Shown: positions 33,811-41,699 of the stretch, one piece after another | Position numbering within the stretch: the stretch's first letter is position 1 | How the letters are laid out: the number at the start of each line of letters is the position of its first letter | Assembly: GCA_965246855.1 (NCBI GenBank) | Contig: CBDFFP010000009.1 | Location: 151,957-215,956 of the forward strand | Direction: 5' to 3' | Origin: UBA1952 sp965246855 | GTDB lineage: Bacteria > Bacteroidota > Bacteroidia > Chitinophagales > Chitinophagaceae | DNA: 64,000 nt | Notes under the pieces: model-generated | What the model was told of the DNA's origin: nothing | Seen by the model: only the letters and a program-made list of their open reading frames with translations | The model's database searches: none | Position numbers and translations under genes: made by a program

Positions 33811-34236
33811 TTACTTCTTCGCAACGCCAATCACAATCGCGCCTGCGGTCATCAGCCCCACGCCGAGCATCACCGGCCACGTGATTTTTTCTTTCAGAAA
33901 GAAAGCCGCCAGCAGCGTGGCGAATACCAGTGAAAGCCGCTCAATCGGCGCAACGAGCGTGGCATCGGAAGCAGAAAGGGCTTTGAACGCACACAGCGTG
34001 GAGAGCGTAGTGATGATGCCCGCGGCCAGCAAACAGCCCCATGTTTTGGGGTCAATATCGCTCAATGATTGGCGCAGGTTTCCGGTAGCGAAAGCGGAAA
34101 TCCAGGTGATGATGAGAATCAGCACCGACTGCACGGCGAAGGCGACAAAAGGGTTCAGCTTTTCCAGCCCGGCTTTGGTGAGAATAAGGGCAATCGCAGC
34201 GAAGATGGCCGCACCGAGCGCGAAAACAATAGCCAT
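33811..34236 (-). CDS. EamA/DMT-family transporter-like protein (single repeat)
   Basis: Membrane protein of 141 residues with about five hydrophobic helices and one EamA repeat (KTWGCLLAAGIITTLSTLCAF, then LSLVFATLLAAFFLKEKITW and MLGVGLMTAGAIVIG). It starts at 34236. Most EamA transporters have two repeats of this length in one chain; half-size members act as dimers. Substrate unknown. A hairpin (33765-33797) follows it and a REP element precedes it upstream. Confidence 0.88.
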   Translation of the reverse strand: MAIVFALGAAIFAAIALILTKAGLEKLNPFVAFAVQSVLILIITWISAFATGNLRQSLSDIDPKTWGCLLAAGIITTLSTLCAFKALSASDATLVAPIERLSLVFATLLAAFFLKEKITWPVMLGVGLMTAGAIVIGVAKK

Positions 34237-34315
34237 AGCGGGGAACGGCTACCAACAAATGTGCCAGCGGGGGATGTTTCATAGAGCGGGATTTTATGGA
34301 AACAGCATCCATTCC

Positions 34316-34431
34316 TACAATACGGGTCATTCCGAGCGCGGAGCGAGGAATCTCACAGCAGAAGAGACACAGCATTATCTGGCACAGCGCGAGTGAGATT
34401 CCTCCTGCGTCGGAATGACCCGCATTTTGTA
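34316..34431. repeat. REP-like hairpin (GTCATTCCGA type)
   Basis: Left arm 34316-34356 (GGGTCATTCCGAGCG ... GAATCTCAC) pairs with right arm 34393-34431 (GTGAGATTCCTCC ... CGGAATGACCC). The same family occurs at 61111-61239. It lies between the EamA and pyrG genes. Confidence 0.85.
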
Positions 34432-34496
34432 GAATATTGCGCTTCTATTCCACTCCATGAAACATAAAACATGAAACATGGCGAAGCCGTCCGCCT

Positions 34497-34504
34497 TACC
34501 TTTG
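34497..34504 (+). promoter_or_regulatory. -7 box upstream of pyrG
   Basis: TACCTTTG, perfect TAnnTTTG, 68 bp before the pyrG ATG. A -33 element is not clear. Confidence 0.5.
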
Positions 34505-34572
34505 CCCGACCGCCGGAATGTTGTGTGCATGGAGAGTCGGTCGCTGAAAAAGACAATTCCCCCTATCCAAAA

Positions 34573-36219
34573 ATGAGCAAGTTTATTTTCGTAACCGGCG
34601 GTGTTACTTCTTCGCTGGGCAAAGGCATTGTGGCTGCCTCTTTAGCCAAGCTGCTACAGGCGCGCGGCTACCGCACCACCATCCAGAAGTTTGACCCGTA
34701 CATCAACATTGACCCCGGCACGCTCAATCCCTACGAGCATGGCGAATGCTATGTAACCGAAGACGGCGCAGAAACCGACCTGGACCTCGGCCACTACGAG
34801 CGCTTCCTCAACACGCCCACCTCGCAGGCCAACAACGTGACGACGGGCCGCATCTACCAACACGTCATCAACCGCGAGCGCGAAGGCGCTTTTCTGGGGA
34901 AAACAGTGCAGGTGGTTCCCCACATCACCGACGAGATTAAGCGCCGGATGACCTTGCTGGGACAGGACGATACCTACGATGTAGTGATTACCGAACTGGG
35001 CGGCACCGTGGGCGATATCGAAAGCCTGCCTTTTCTGGAAGCGGTGCGGCAACTGAAGTGGGAACTGGGCGATGAAAACTGCCTTGTGGTACACCTCACG
35101 CTGGTTCCGTACCTCCGGGCGGCAAAGGAACTGAAGACCAAACCGACGCAGCACTCGGTGAAGATGATGAGCGAAAACGGCCTCACGCCCGACGTGTTGG
35201 TCTGCCGCACCGAAGAGCCGCTCTACAACGAACTGAAACGGAAGATTGCCCTCTTCTGCAACGTCACCAAAGACGCCGTGATTGAGGCGCGCGACGCGGA
35301 TACGATTTACGGTGTGCCGTTGGAAATGATGCGCGAAGGGCTGGATACCATTTGCCTCCAAAAGCTCAAATTGCCGATGGGACAGGAGCCGAATCTGGAC
35401 AAGTGGAAGGAATTTTTGAACAAGCTGCGCTACCCGAAAAGCAAAGTAACCATCGGCCTCATTGGCAAGTACGTAGAGCTACAGGATGCCTACAAATCCA
35501 TTCTGGAATCCCTGATTCACGCGGGCGCGGTGGCCGATTGCAAGGTGGAAGTCCGCAACATCCACTCCGAGTATCTCACCACCGAAACCGCTGCCGATAA
35601 GCTCCAACATTTAGACGCGGTGCTGGTCGCGCCGGGCTTTGGCTCGCGCGGCATTGAAGGGAAGATTGACGCCATTCGCTATGCGCGGGAAAGCGGGCTG
35701 CCGTTCCTCGGCATTTGTCTGGGAATGCAAATGGCCTGCGTGGAATTTGCGCGCAACGTGCTGGGCCTCAAAAAAGCGTTTTCCACCGAGATGGACGCCG
35801 AAACGCCCCACCCGGTCATCTCCATGATGGAAGACCAAAAGGCCATTACGCACATGGGCGGCACGATGCGCCTCGGCTCCTACGAATGCGCGCTCCACCC
35901 GGATTCCAAAGTCGCGTCTTTCTATGGCTCGACCCATATCCGCGAGCGCCACCGCCACCGCTACGAGTTTAACAACGACTATCTCACGGCCTTTGAAGAA
36001 GCGGGCCTGCTGCCGGTGGGCAAAAACGTAGAAACGGGCCTTGTGGAAGTGATGGAACTGAAAGCCCACCCGTTTTATGTGGGCGTGCAATTCCACCCGG
36101 AATACAAAAGCACCGTAGAAGCGCCGCACCCCTTGTTTGTGGCTTTCGTGAAGGCCGCCAAAGAAGCGCAGGAAGCGCGGGTGCATAGCCGGAGCGGGGT
36201 GTTGGAAGGGGTGAAGTAG
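34573..36219 (+). CDS. pyrG: CTP synthase
   Basis: CTP synthase of 548 residues. The start at 34573 (MSKFIFVTGGVTSSLGKG) is fixed by the conserved N-terminus; the frame is open 34 codons further upstream. The synthetase domain covers about 1-270 (KFDPYINIDPGTLNPYEHGE, EVFVTEDGAE-like YVTEDGAETDLDLG). The glutaminase domain carries the nucleophile Cys 382 in GICLGMQMA and the His/Glu pair in GVQFHPEYKS. It makes CTP from UTP and glutamine for RNA and phospholipid synthesis. Length is normal. It is solitary and followed by a REP hairpin. Confidence 0.97.
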   Translation: MSKFIFVTGGVTSSLGKGIVAASLAKLLQARGYRTTIQKFDPYINIDPGTLNPYEHGECYVTEDGAETDLDLGHYERFLNTPTSQANNVTTGRIYQHVINREREGAFLGKTVQVVPHITDEIKRRMTLLGQDDTYDVVITELGGTVGDIESLPFLEAVRQLKWELGDENCLVVHLTLVPYLRAAKELKTKPTQHSVKMMSENGLTPDVLVCRTEEPLYNELKRKIALFCNVTKDAVIEARDADTIYGVPLEMMREGLDTICLQKLKLPMGQEPNLDKWKEFLNKLRYPKSKVTIGLIGKYVELQDAYKSILESLIHAGAVADCKVEVRNIHSEYLTTETAADKLQHLDAVLVAPGFGSRGIEGKIDAIRYARESGLPFLGICLGMQMACVEFARNVLGLKKAFSTEMDAETPHPVISMMEDQKAITHMGGTMRLGSYECALHPDSKVASFYGSTHIRERHRHRYEFNNDYLTAFEEAGLLPVGKNVETGLVEVMELKAHPFYVGVQFHPEYKSTVEAPHPLFVAFVKAAKEAQEARVHSRSGVLEGVK

Positions 36220-36228
36220 AGGGGTTTT

Positions 36229-37036
36229 ACGACGAAGGCGGGAGCCTTCGCCGACCCGCGAGAAACGCTACGGAGAGCATAAAAACAGGTTTAAACCCAG
36301 CCCCAAACAATGAGCGAAATAGATGCACCTTGGCTTCCATTTAAAGATTCGCAGCCAAGAGCGAATAGAGATAAACTGGAAAGTCCTCTTGAAGAATTTT
36401 TTATACACACACTGGAAAAATACCTTGCTCCTCATTCCAGTATTATTCCCCAAAAAGAAATCAAAACACTGGCAGGTAAATTCCGTCTTGATTTCTTACT
36501 ACTAGTTGGAAACAAGCGAATCGCCATCGAATGCGACGGTGCAGATTTTCATGATGAGTGGCGTGATGAATGGAGAGATGCACTTATCTTGGGGACTGGT
36601 GAGGTTGACACTATCTATAGATTCAGAGGCAAGGATATCCACACCTTTTTAAATGATTGTATCTATCTCATTTATCATTACGATGAAGAGCTATTCAACA
36701 ACAGATACCCACTTATTGCTCAAAGACTCATTTCCGATGAGATAAAAAATAGCCTTCTTAATTCTTATGCAAAAGAAAGGAACATAGTGGGTTATAAAAT
36801 GATAAATGAAGGTGGAGTGCAAGTTGGCTGTATGCAACTTGTAGTGGAAAGAAGAAATAAAGACAATCAGGCTGGGCATTGGAATGTTCTCTTTGGAATC
36901 GCTGAAAAGAATCCCGGCTTACGTATTGAACAGCTAATGGAGATTAGGGAGCGAGAAATCAAATGTTATTTTAAATCTTAACCCCCCCTCTTCGTAGCAG
37001 TCTCGCGGTTCGCCAAAGGCCACCGCCTTCGTCGTA
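36229..37036. repeat. Inverted repeats flanking a DUF559-like gene
   Basis: Left copy 36229-36277 (TTACGACGAAGGCGGGAGCC ... CGCGAGAAACGCTACG) and right copy at about 36988-37036 are reverse complements over about 49 bp with a few mismatches (right: CGTAGCAGTCTCGCGGTTCG ... CCTTCGTCGTAAC). The core CGACGAAGGC...GCCTTCGCCG of the left copy is identical over 24 bp to one at 58855-58878. The pair brackets one AT-rich gene. Confidence 0.75.
36310..36981 (+). CDS. DUF559-like/PD-(D/E)XK endonuclease-type protein
   Basis: Protein of 223 residues, markedly more AT-rich than its neighbours. The core is a restriction-like PD-(D/E)XK fold: KFRLDFLLLVGNKRIAIECDG shows D-x12-E-x-D after an upstream glutamate (ESPLEEFF), as in DUF559/Vsr-type nucleases. 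A C-terminal domain of about 90 residues (RNIVGYKMINEGG to REIKCYFKS) is unassigned. No restriction partner is adjacent. It lies in an inverted repeat pair and directly upstream of array A, so it may be a mobile passenger. Confidence 0.75.
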   Translation: MSEIDAPWLPFKDSQPRANRDKLESPLEEFFIHTLEKYLAPHSSIIPQKEIKTLAGKFRLDFLLLVGNKRIAIECDGADFHDEWRDEWRDALILGTGEVDTIYRFRGKDIHTFLNDCIYLIYHYDEELFNNRYPLIAQRLISDEIKNSLLNSYAKERNIVGYKMINEGGVQVGCMQLVVERRNKDNQAGHWNVLFGIAEKNPGLRIEQLMEIREREIKCYFKS

Positions 37037-37153
37037 ACTCAGTTAAGCCTTCCCGCGCGTCGCGCGGCAATTGTCGGGCGGCACCCGTTCGGCGAAGTCT
37101 GAGGCGCTAGCTTTTGCGGGCAGGGACTTCGTCGCACCGGCGCGGCAGTTTTT

Positions 37154-37384
37154 AAACTGCCTTCCCGCACGACGCGCGGCAGTTGCCGGATGCTGCCCGA
37201 CACTTGTCGCATACCGCGCGACAATTGTCGCATGACGCCCGACAATTGTCGCATGACGCGCGACACGTCCCGCCTACTGCGCGACACTTCCCGCATACCG
37301 CGCGACACTTCCCGGATGCCGCGCGGCAGTTGTCGCATGACGCGCGACACGTGTCGCGCGTCATGCGACAACTGCCGATGAACA
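37154..37384. repeat. 21-bp-period array A
   Basis: Eleven consecutive 21-bp units with exact phasing. Core units 37175-37384 carry a 14-bp dyad such as GCGACAATTGTCGC (perfect palindrome at 37218-37231) followed by a CATGACG-like 7-bp spacer. Units differ from each other (GCGACACGTCCCGC, GCGACACTTCCCGC). Since 21 is a multiple of 3 and of the helical repeat, all six frames stay open and dyads lie on one helical face. One unit-like copy stands apart at about 37063-37083. No Cas genes or spacers. Confidence 0.92.
37325..37376. repeat. 52-bp perfect palindrome at the end of array A
   Basis: The left half 37325-37350 (begins GGCAGTTGTCGCATGACG) is the exact reverse complement of 37351-37376, with no loop base. 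It arises because units 8-9 are followed by inverted copies. It is the gene-proximal end of the array. Confidence 0.95.
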
Positions 37385-37465
37385 TGCAACACCTTCTAAA
37401 CGAGGCTTTTACGCATAGGTGAAATAAATTTTTCAGAAAAAGCCGTACAAAACACGCGTTTGAGC

Positions 37466-37496
37466 TTGTTTTCCTTATATGCCGTTCCTATTTTCA
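37466..37496 (+). promoter_or_regulatory. Candidate promoter between array A and the small hypothetical gene
   Basis: TTG at 37466-37468 and TATTTTCA at 37489-37496, 20 bp apart. The start codon follows at 37534. This places the array upstream of, not inside, the transcript. Confidence 0.45.
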
Positions 37497-37533
37497 CGCT
37501 TCCAAACAAGAAACTTTCCCCCTTTTTTCCATT

Positions 37534-38157
37534 ATGCGCAAGAAATACTTCTTTCCCAAAGCCGATGCCGCCTTTTCCCCCTGGACCATCAGCTTTGAAG
37601 CCGCGCTGGGCATCCCGGCCAATGTAACGGCGCTGGGCCTGACCACCGCCGAGGCCCTGGCTCTCAGCAACGCCAGCAAGTCCATCCGCCTCGCTGTTGC
37701 CGACGTGGCCGCAAAGGCAACGGCTTACAAGGATGCGGTAGACCTCAAAGACATTCAGATAAAAAACGCCTCGGGCATTATTCTCCCCGCTGTGAGGCGC
37801 TTTAAAACAGCGGCGGGCTACACCGAGGCGCTGGGCCAAGCGCTGGGCGTGATTGGCGACGACGAACCCGTGATGGACTGGAGCACCTTCAAGCCCGTCA
37901 TCACGGCCATTGTGCGGCCCGGCCTGGTGGAAATCCGCTTTGACAAAATGGGGGCCGACGGGATGAACATTTATACCCGCCTCAAAGGCCAAACCGTTTG
38001 GGTAAAGCTGGCTTACGACCAGTTCAGCCCTTATCTGGACAACCGCCCGGTGGCCGCAGGCCAGGTGGAGAACCGCGAATACTGCGCCGTTGCGGTGCTG
38101 AACGATATAGAGGTGAGCCAGCGCAGCGACATCATCAGCGTGGCCTTTGCCGGATAG
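37534..38157 (+). CDS. Hypothetical protein of the array-associated family (copy 1)
   Basis: Soluble-looking protein of 207 residues with no signal peptide. The first half is helical and contains the motifs GLTTAEALAL, ATAYKDAVDL and, at about residue 110, YTEALGQALGVIGDD. The second half is beta-rich (PGLVEIRFDKMGADGMNIYT) and resembles an FN3-like fold. The same motif order occurs in the 59197-59889 protein, so they are distant paralogues of one family whose members I have met in many Bacteroidota and Verrucomicrobia genomes without any known function. It follows array A and ends 22 bp before a CACCTGTCAGG terminator. Confidence 0.8.
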   Translation: MRKKYFFPKADAAFSPWTISFEAALGIPANVTALGLTTAEALALSNASKSIRLAVADVAAKATAYKDAVDLKDIQIKNASGIILPAVRRFKTAAGYTEALGQALGVIGDDEPVMDWSTFKPVITAIVRPGLVEIRFDKMGADGMNIYTRLKGQTVWVKLAYDQFSPYLDNRPVAAGQVENREYCAVAVLNDIEVSQRSDIISVAFAG

Positions 38158-38179
38158 CAAAAGGGCGGGCGGAACGGGG

Positions 38180-38220
38180 AAAACACCTGTCAGGTTTCTG
38201 GGAACCTGACAGGTGTTTTT
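38180..38220 (+). terminator. CACCTGTCAGG hairpin terminator
   Basis: AAAACACCTGTCAGGTT (38180-38196) and AACCTGACAGGTGTTTT (38203-38219) form a 17-bp perfect stem with a 6-base loop and T-rich end. Almost the same hairpin follows the paralogue at 59921-59961. Confidence 0.9.
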
Positions 38221-38225
38221 ATGTC

Positions 38226-38333
38226 GGCCCCATCCCCGGCCCTTCCCCGCAGGGGAAGGGTGACGGCAGAGAAAGCCCCGCTCTTGATGTCGGTTCTACC
38301 TCCCTCCCCCTCGGGGAGGGTTGGGGAGGGGCC
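38226..38333. repeat. GGCCCC...GGGGCC REP-like element
   Basis: Two G/C-rich hairpin arms: GGCCCCATCCCCGG (38226-) with GGGGAGGGGCC (to 38333), and internal CCCTTCCCCGCAGGGGAAGG and CCCTCCCCCTCGGGGAGGG stems. Upstream of the VapBC-like pair; no gene inside. Confidence 0.7.
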
Positions 38334-38420
38334 AATGCGCAGGCAAGCCGCCTACCTGTTGCGGCACCCGCCTTCGTTGCATCCAACGTGTGCCTACCTT
38401 TGAGAAAAACAAAACACTTT

Positions 38421-38672
38421 ATGTACACCACCGTAAAAGGCTATTACGAAAACGGACAGGTAACCATTACAGAGCCTGCCCCGCCAGACATTCAGAAGTC
38501 GGAAGTGATGGTTACGTTTTTGAAGGAGCCGCAGAAGACAACGGGTATGGAGAAAGACAAGCCGCGTGAGGGTGGCTGGCTCCTGAAGTATGCGGAAGAA
38601 CACGGCATCATTCTACCCCAATTGCCCGACGACTTCAACGCCCCTCTGGACGACCTCAAAGACTACATGTAA
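38421..38672 (+). CDS. Putative antitoxin of a VapBC-like pair
   Basis: Small protein of 83 residues, DUF2281-like. The ATG at 38421 is used; the longer frame is not protein-like. The N-terminal KGYYENGQVTITEP is an antitoxin-style beta-hairpin, and the C-terminus is acidic (LPDDFNAPLDDLKDYM), typical of the toxin-neutralising tail. It overlaps the PIN gene by one base (TAATG type overlap), which implies coupled translation. Confidence 0.8.
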   Translation: MYTTVKGYYENGQVTITEPAPPDIQKSEVMVTFLKEPQKTTGMEKDKPREGGWLLKYAEEHGIILPQLPDDFNAPLDDLKDYM

Positions 38673-39073
38673 TGCGCCTGCTACTGGATACACAAATACT
38701 CATCTGGCACGCCGTGTCGCCCGCGCGCATAAAGCCGGAAACCTACGCCCTTATCAGAGAGCCTGCCAACCGCGTTTTTGTTTCGCACATCACGCTTTTT
38801 GAAATCGCCCTTAAGCAGAAGATCGGGAAGCTCCCAACAGTGCCTTTCCCAACAGCAGAATTGGAGCGAATGGTCATTTCTTCTGGCTTTATCCTGCTGC
38901 CGCTGGCTACGGCCCATATCGCCGCCTATGAGCGCATACCACTGTTGCTCCAACATCGCGACCCTTTTGACCGTCTGCTGCTGGCTACCGCACTGGCAGA
39001 AGACATTCCCATCATTTCTGCCGACGAATACTTCCCGTTCTACGCGCCCCTCGTTTCCGTGATGGAAGGATAA
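38672..39073 (+). CDS. vapC: PIN-domain ribonuclease toxin (VapC-like)
   Basis: PIN protein of 133 residues. Conserved acidic positions: MRLLLDTQILIW (Asp 6), FEIALKQKIGK (Glu about 47), DPFDRLLLATALAEDIPIISADEYF (Asp about 96 and 115). These form the metal site that cuts RNA, probably tRNA or mRNA. Start ATG 38672. Partner of the small antitoxin upstream. It is followed by a REP hairpin (39104-39137). Confidence 0.92.
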   Translation: MRLLLDTQILIWHAVSPARIKPETYALIREPANRVFVSHITLFEIALKQKIGKLPTVPFPTAELERMVISSGFILLPLATAHIAAYERIPLLLQHRDPFDRLLLATALAEDIPIISADEYFPFYAPLVSVMEG

Positions 39074-39103
39074 AGCACCCCAAATGCCGGATGTAAAATA
39101 CTG

Positions 39104-39137
39104 TCACCCCTCTCCGAAGGAGAGGGGCTGGGGGTGA
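39104..39137. repeat. CACCCCTCTCC REP-like hairpin
   Basis: TCACCCCTCTCC and its inverse GGAGAGGGGCTGGGGGTGA around a 3-base loop, next to the TATCTTCA-like box (39149-39156) of the following gene. Confidence 0.7.
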
Positions 39138-39161
39138 GGCTAACGCTGCTATCTTCAACCC

Positions 39162-40739
39162 GTGCGCCTTCTCCGCCCCGCTTCCTTCCTTCTTTTTCTC
39201 CTCGCCGCGCATCTTCTCTACTTTCCCGCGTGGCAGGCGGGCTGGGTGCGCGATGTAAGCGGCTGGCTGCAATCGCTTCACACCAAAAGCTTTGCCGATT
39301 ACCTCTTGCGGCGCGGTATGCGGGTGGAAAGCCTGTATCCGTTTACGCAGGCGATGCTCTGGGTTGGGTGGAAGATTTTTGGCGTTTCGCCCCTGCCGTG
39401 GCATCTCTTGTTCGTCTCGCTTCATGCGCTGTGCGCGTGGGGCTGGATGCGATTTTACAGTCGCATTTTCGGGGACAAAACCATTGGCTTTTTCGCGGGC
39501 GCATTCCTGCTTCTTTCGCCCTATGCTACGGAAGTGGTGGTGTGGAAAGCAGGCTATCATTATTTGCAGGGAATGCTGTTTTTGCTCCTGACGCTCTTCG
39601 CGCTCCTCCGTTATCTGGACACCGGAAAGCGACGCTGGATAGCCCTTGGACTCTGCGCTTTTCTCCCTTCGCTTTTCGCGCTGGAAGCGTTTTATCTCAC
39701 GCCGGTTTGCGTAGCCGTTCTGCTTCTGCACAACCAAAAAAATCCGCTGGCAAAAAAAGCTTTTCGCACTTTTCTCCTTCCATTGTTGCTGCTCTGCGTG
39801 GCGCAGTATTTCATTTACCGGAGCTTTTACAGTCGCGCTGTTCCGCACGTCGGCGCGCTGCACTGGGAATGGATAATGGACTATCTGCGCAAGCCCGCGA
39901 AATACATCTTCCACCTCTTTTTCTTCGGGCGTTACTGGCCTCAAAATGTTCGCGTGAATGTGTATGAAGCACTCAATAGCTGGGCGCTCCTTATCACTTT
40001 CTATTGCTCGCTGCTGACGCTTTTGGTGAAGGGCCGCGCGGCGTTGAAGGCTTGGATTTCTCAACCGCTTTTCGTTCCTGCAGCTTTCGGAATCGCGGCG
40101 CTCTTGCTGGTGATTCCGATGCATTTCCACGAAGAAGGTCTCGTCTATTTTGACCGCTACGCCTATTTCATGCTGCCTGCCGTCGGTGCGGTTTTAAGTC
40201 ATTTTGTAAAAGGGAAAATCGCGCGCGCTGCGGTGTTGCTTCTTTCCGCTTCCCTGCTTTTCCACACCATTCTCCTCTGGCGCAAAAGCGACGCGCTCAG
40301 CCGGAAAATGCTTTCCACCATTCCTGATTTTAAAGACGGAAAACCAACCCTGCTCCTCAACCTTCCCAACGCGCTCCAAAGCATTCCCATGATCGGTCAA
40401 ACCCGCGAAGGCGAGGCTGCGCTGATGCGCCGCTATGTGCTGCAAAAGCCGCTCTCCGGCGTGGTGTTGGAGCCAAGCGCGTGCAATCTTTTTTCAGGGA
40501 CAGAAACGGTAAAAGTGGTGTGGGAAAAGGACTCTGTTTTGCGCGTTACACAACCCACAGGCGGCGGCTGGTGGACGGGCGGTGTACTTTCTGCTGATTG
40601 GGAAAACGTGTGGTTTGCCGTGCATTTTCTTCTCGAAAGACGCAGCTATGTTTTACGGCTGAAAGCACCCCTTTCGCGTTATCATTTGCTCTTTTGGAAA
40701 GAAAATCATTGGTTGGAAATCCAGCACCTTCGGTCATAA
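39162..40739 (+). CDS. Polytopic membrane protein, glycosyltransferase-like
   Basis: Integral membrane protein of 525 residues with about ten hydrophobic helices, GTG start at 39162. Its N-terminus (FPAWQAGWVRDVSGWLQSLHT) and the early loop (FADYLLRRGMRVESLY) resemble the first periplasmic loop region of GT-C glycosyltransferases, but no clear DxD/ExD catalytic pair is certain. The last 130 residues are soluble and beta-rich. A second, unrelated-sequence protein of the same type lies at 42210-43637. Role in surface glycan assembly is inferred. Confidence 0.75.
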   Translation: MRLLRPASFLLFLLAAHLLYFPAWQAGWVRDVSGWLQSLHTKSFADYLLRRGMRVESLYPFTQAMLWVGWKIFGVSPLPWHLLFVSLHALCAWGWMRFYSRIFGDKTIGFFAGAFLLLSPYATEVVVWKAGYHYLQGMLFLLLTLFALLRYLDTGKRRWIALGLCAFLPSLFALEAFYLTPVCVAVLLLHNQKNPLAKKAFRTFLLPLLLLCVAQYFIYRSFYSRAVPHVGALHWEWIMDYLRKPAKYIFHLFFFGRYWPQNVRVNVYEALNSWALLITFYCSLLTLLVKGRAALKAWISQPLFVPAAFGIAALLLVIPMHFHEEGLVYFDRYAYFMLPAVGAVLSHFVKGKIARAAVLLLSASLLFHTILLWRKSDALSRKMLSTIPDFKDGKPTLLLNLPNALQSIPMIGQTREGEAALMRRYVLQKPLSGVVLEPSACNLFSGTETVKVVWEKDSVLRVTQPTGGGWWTGGVLSADWENVWFAVHFLLERRSYVLRLKAPLSRYHLLFWKENHWLEIQHLRS

Positions 40740-40740
40740 T

Positions 40741-40809
40741 CTTTTGTCATCCCCAAAGGGGATCTGTGCGGCTTGCGTCTGCTTAGTTCCCCTTCGGGGA
40801 TGACAAAAG
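40741..40809. repeat. REP-like hairpin
   Basis: CTTTTGTCATCCCC (40741-40754) pairs with GGGGATGACAAAAG (40796-40809); the extension AAAGGGGA/TCCCCTTCGG adds further pairing. Same family as 25999-26066. Confidence 0.85.
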
Positions 40810-40871
40810 TCGCTGTCTGTCCTTCCGATTTTTGCGTAAGCTTAGCTTTAAAAAAAGACACCGAAACCACT

Positions 40872-41648
40872 ATGCTCACCGATATGCTAGGCCGGGAAAT
40901 CCACCTGCCACACCCGCCACGCCGCATTGTTTCCCTCGTGCCTTCCCAAACCGAACTGCTCCACGATTTAGGATTAGAAACGGAAGTCGTAGGCATCACC
41001 AAATTCTGTGTCCATCCCGAAAATTGGTTCCGCAACAAGCCTCGCATCGGCGGGACGAAAGACGTAAAAACGGAGCGCGTAGCGGCTTTAAAACCCGACC
41101 TGATTCTCGCCAACAAAGAAGAAAACGTACAGGCGCAAATAGAAGAGCTGTCGCACATCGCGCCGGTTTGGGTAAGCGATATTCAAACGCTGGAAGATGC
41201 GCTGCGCATGATTCGGGAAGTAGGAATTTTAGTGGGGAAAGCAGAAAAAGGAAGCGCGCTGGCGGCAGAAATTGAAACCGGATTTCAACGATTTTCCCGG
41301 ACTGTAAAACCGGAGCGTGTCGCTTACGCCATCTGGCGCAATCCGTGGATGTGGGCAGGCGGTGACACTTTTATTCAAGACATGCTTTATCGCTGCGGCT
41401 GGAAAAATGTGCTTTCAGAAATACCGCGCTATCCCGAAGTTTCTTTGGTAGAAATAGCTGCTTTGCAACCCGACAGAATCCTGCTTTCTTCCGAGCCTTA
41501 TCCGTTTAGGGAGAAGCACATCGCGGAAATTCAGGCCGTGCTTCCTGACGTGAAAATCCAGTTCGTGGACGGCGAGCTTTTCTCATGGTATGGAAGTAGG
41601 CTTTTGCATTCACCTGCTTACTTTCAATCGCTTCTCCGGCACGCGTGA
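40872..41648 (+). CDS. BtuF-like helical-backbone metal-receptor protein
   Basis: Periplasmic-binding-protein-like domain of 258 residues with ATG at 40872 (MLTDMLGREIHL). It lacks a signal peptide, so it is probably cytoplasmic, as in several Bacteroidota homologues. Motifs: PRRIVSLVPSQTELLHDLG, VVGITKFCVHPENW, KPDLILANKEEN and ALQPDRILLSSEPYPF, matching cobalamin/haem-binding class III proteins. The GGDTFIQDMLYRCGWKNVL segment is also typical. No permease or ATPase gene is adjacent, so its partner is unknown. Confidence 0.87.
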   Translation: MLTDMLGREIHLPHPPRRIVSLVPSQTELLHDLGLETEVVGITKFCVHPENWFRNKPRIGGTKDVKTERVAALKPDLILANKEENVQAQIEELSHIAPVWVSDIQTLEDALRMIREVGILVGKAEKGSALAAEIETGFQRFSRTVKPERVAYAIWRNPWMWAGGDTFIQDMLYRCGWKNVLSEIPRYPEVSLVEIAALQPDRILLSSEPYPFREKHIAEIQAVLPDVKIQFVDGELFSWYGSRLLHSPAYFQSLLRHA

Positions 41649-41699
41649 ATTTGCATTCCGGCGGCGGGTGCGTTACTTTTCGCCTAAATCTCCCCTTCT

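Noticed and set aside
37154..37384. CRISPR array
   Set aside because: Units are contiguous 21-bp variants without spacers of distinct sequence, unit conservation is low, and no cas genes are present.
37998..38420. N-terminal extension of the antitoxin frame
   Set aside because: It runs through the preceding gene and REP repeats and is not conserved-looking; the start at 38421 fits the family.
39012..40130. 372-codon minus-strand ORF opposite the membrane protein
   Set aside because: Composition (K/Q/R-rich) is typical of a reversed membrane gene; the plus-strand gene has clear helices.
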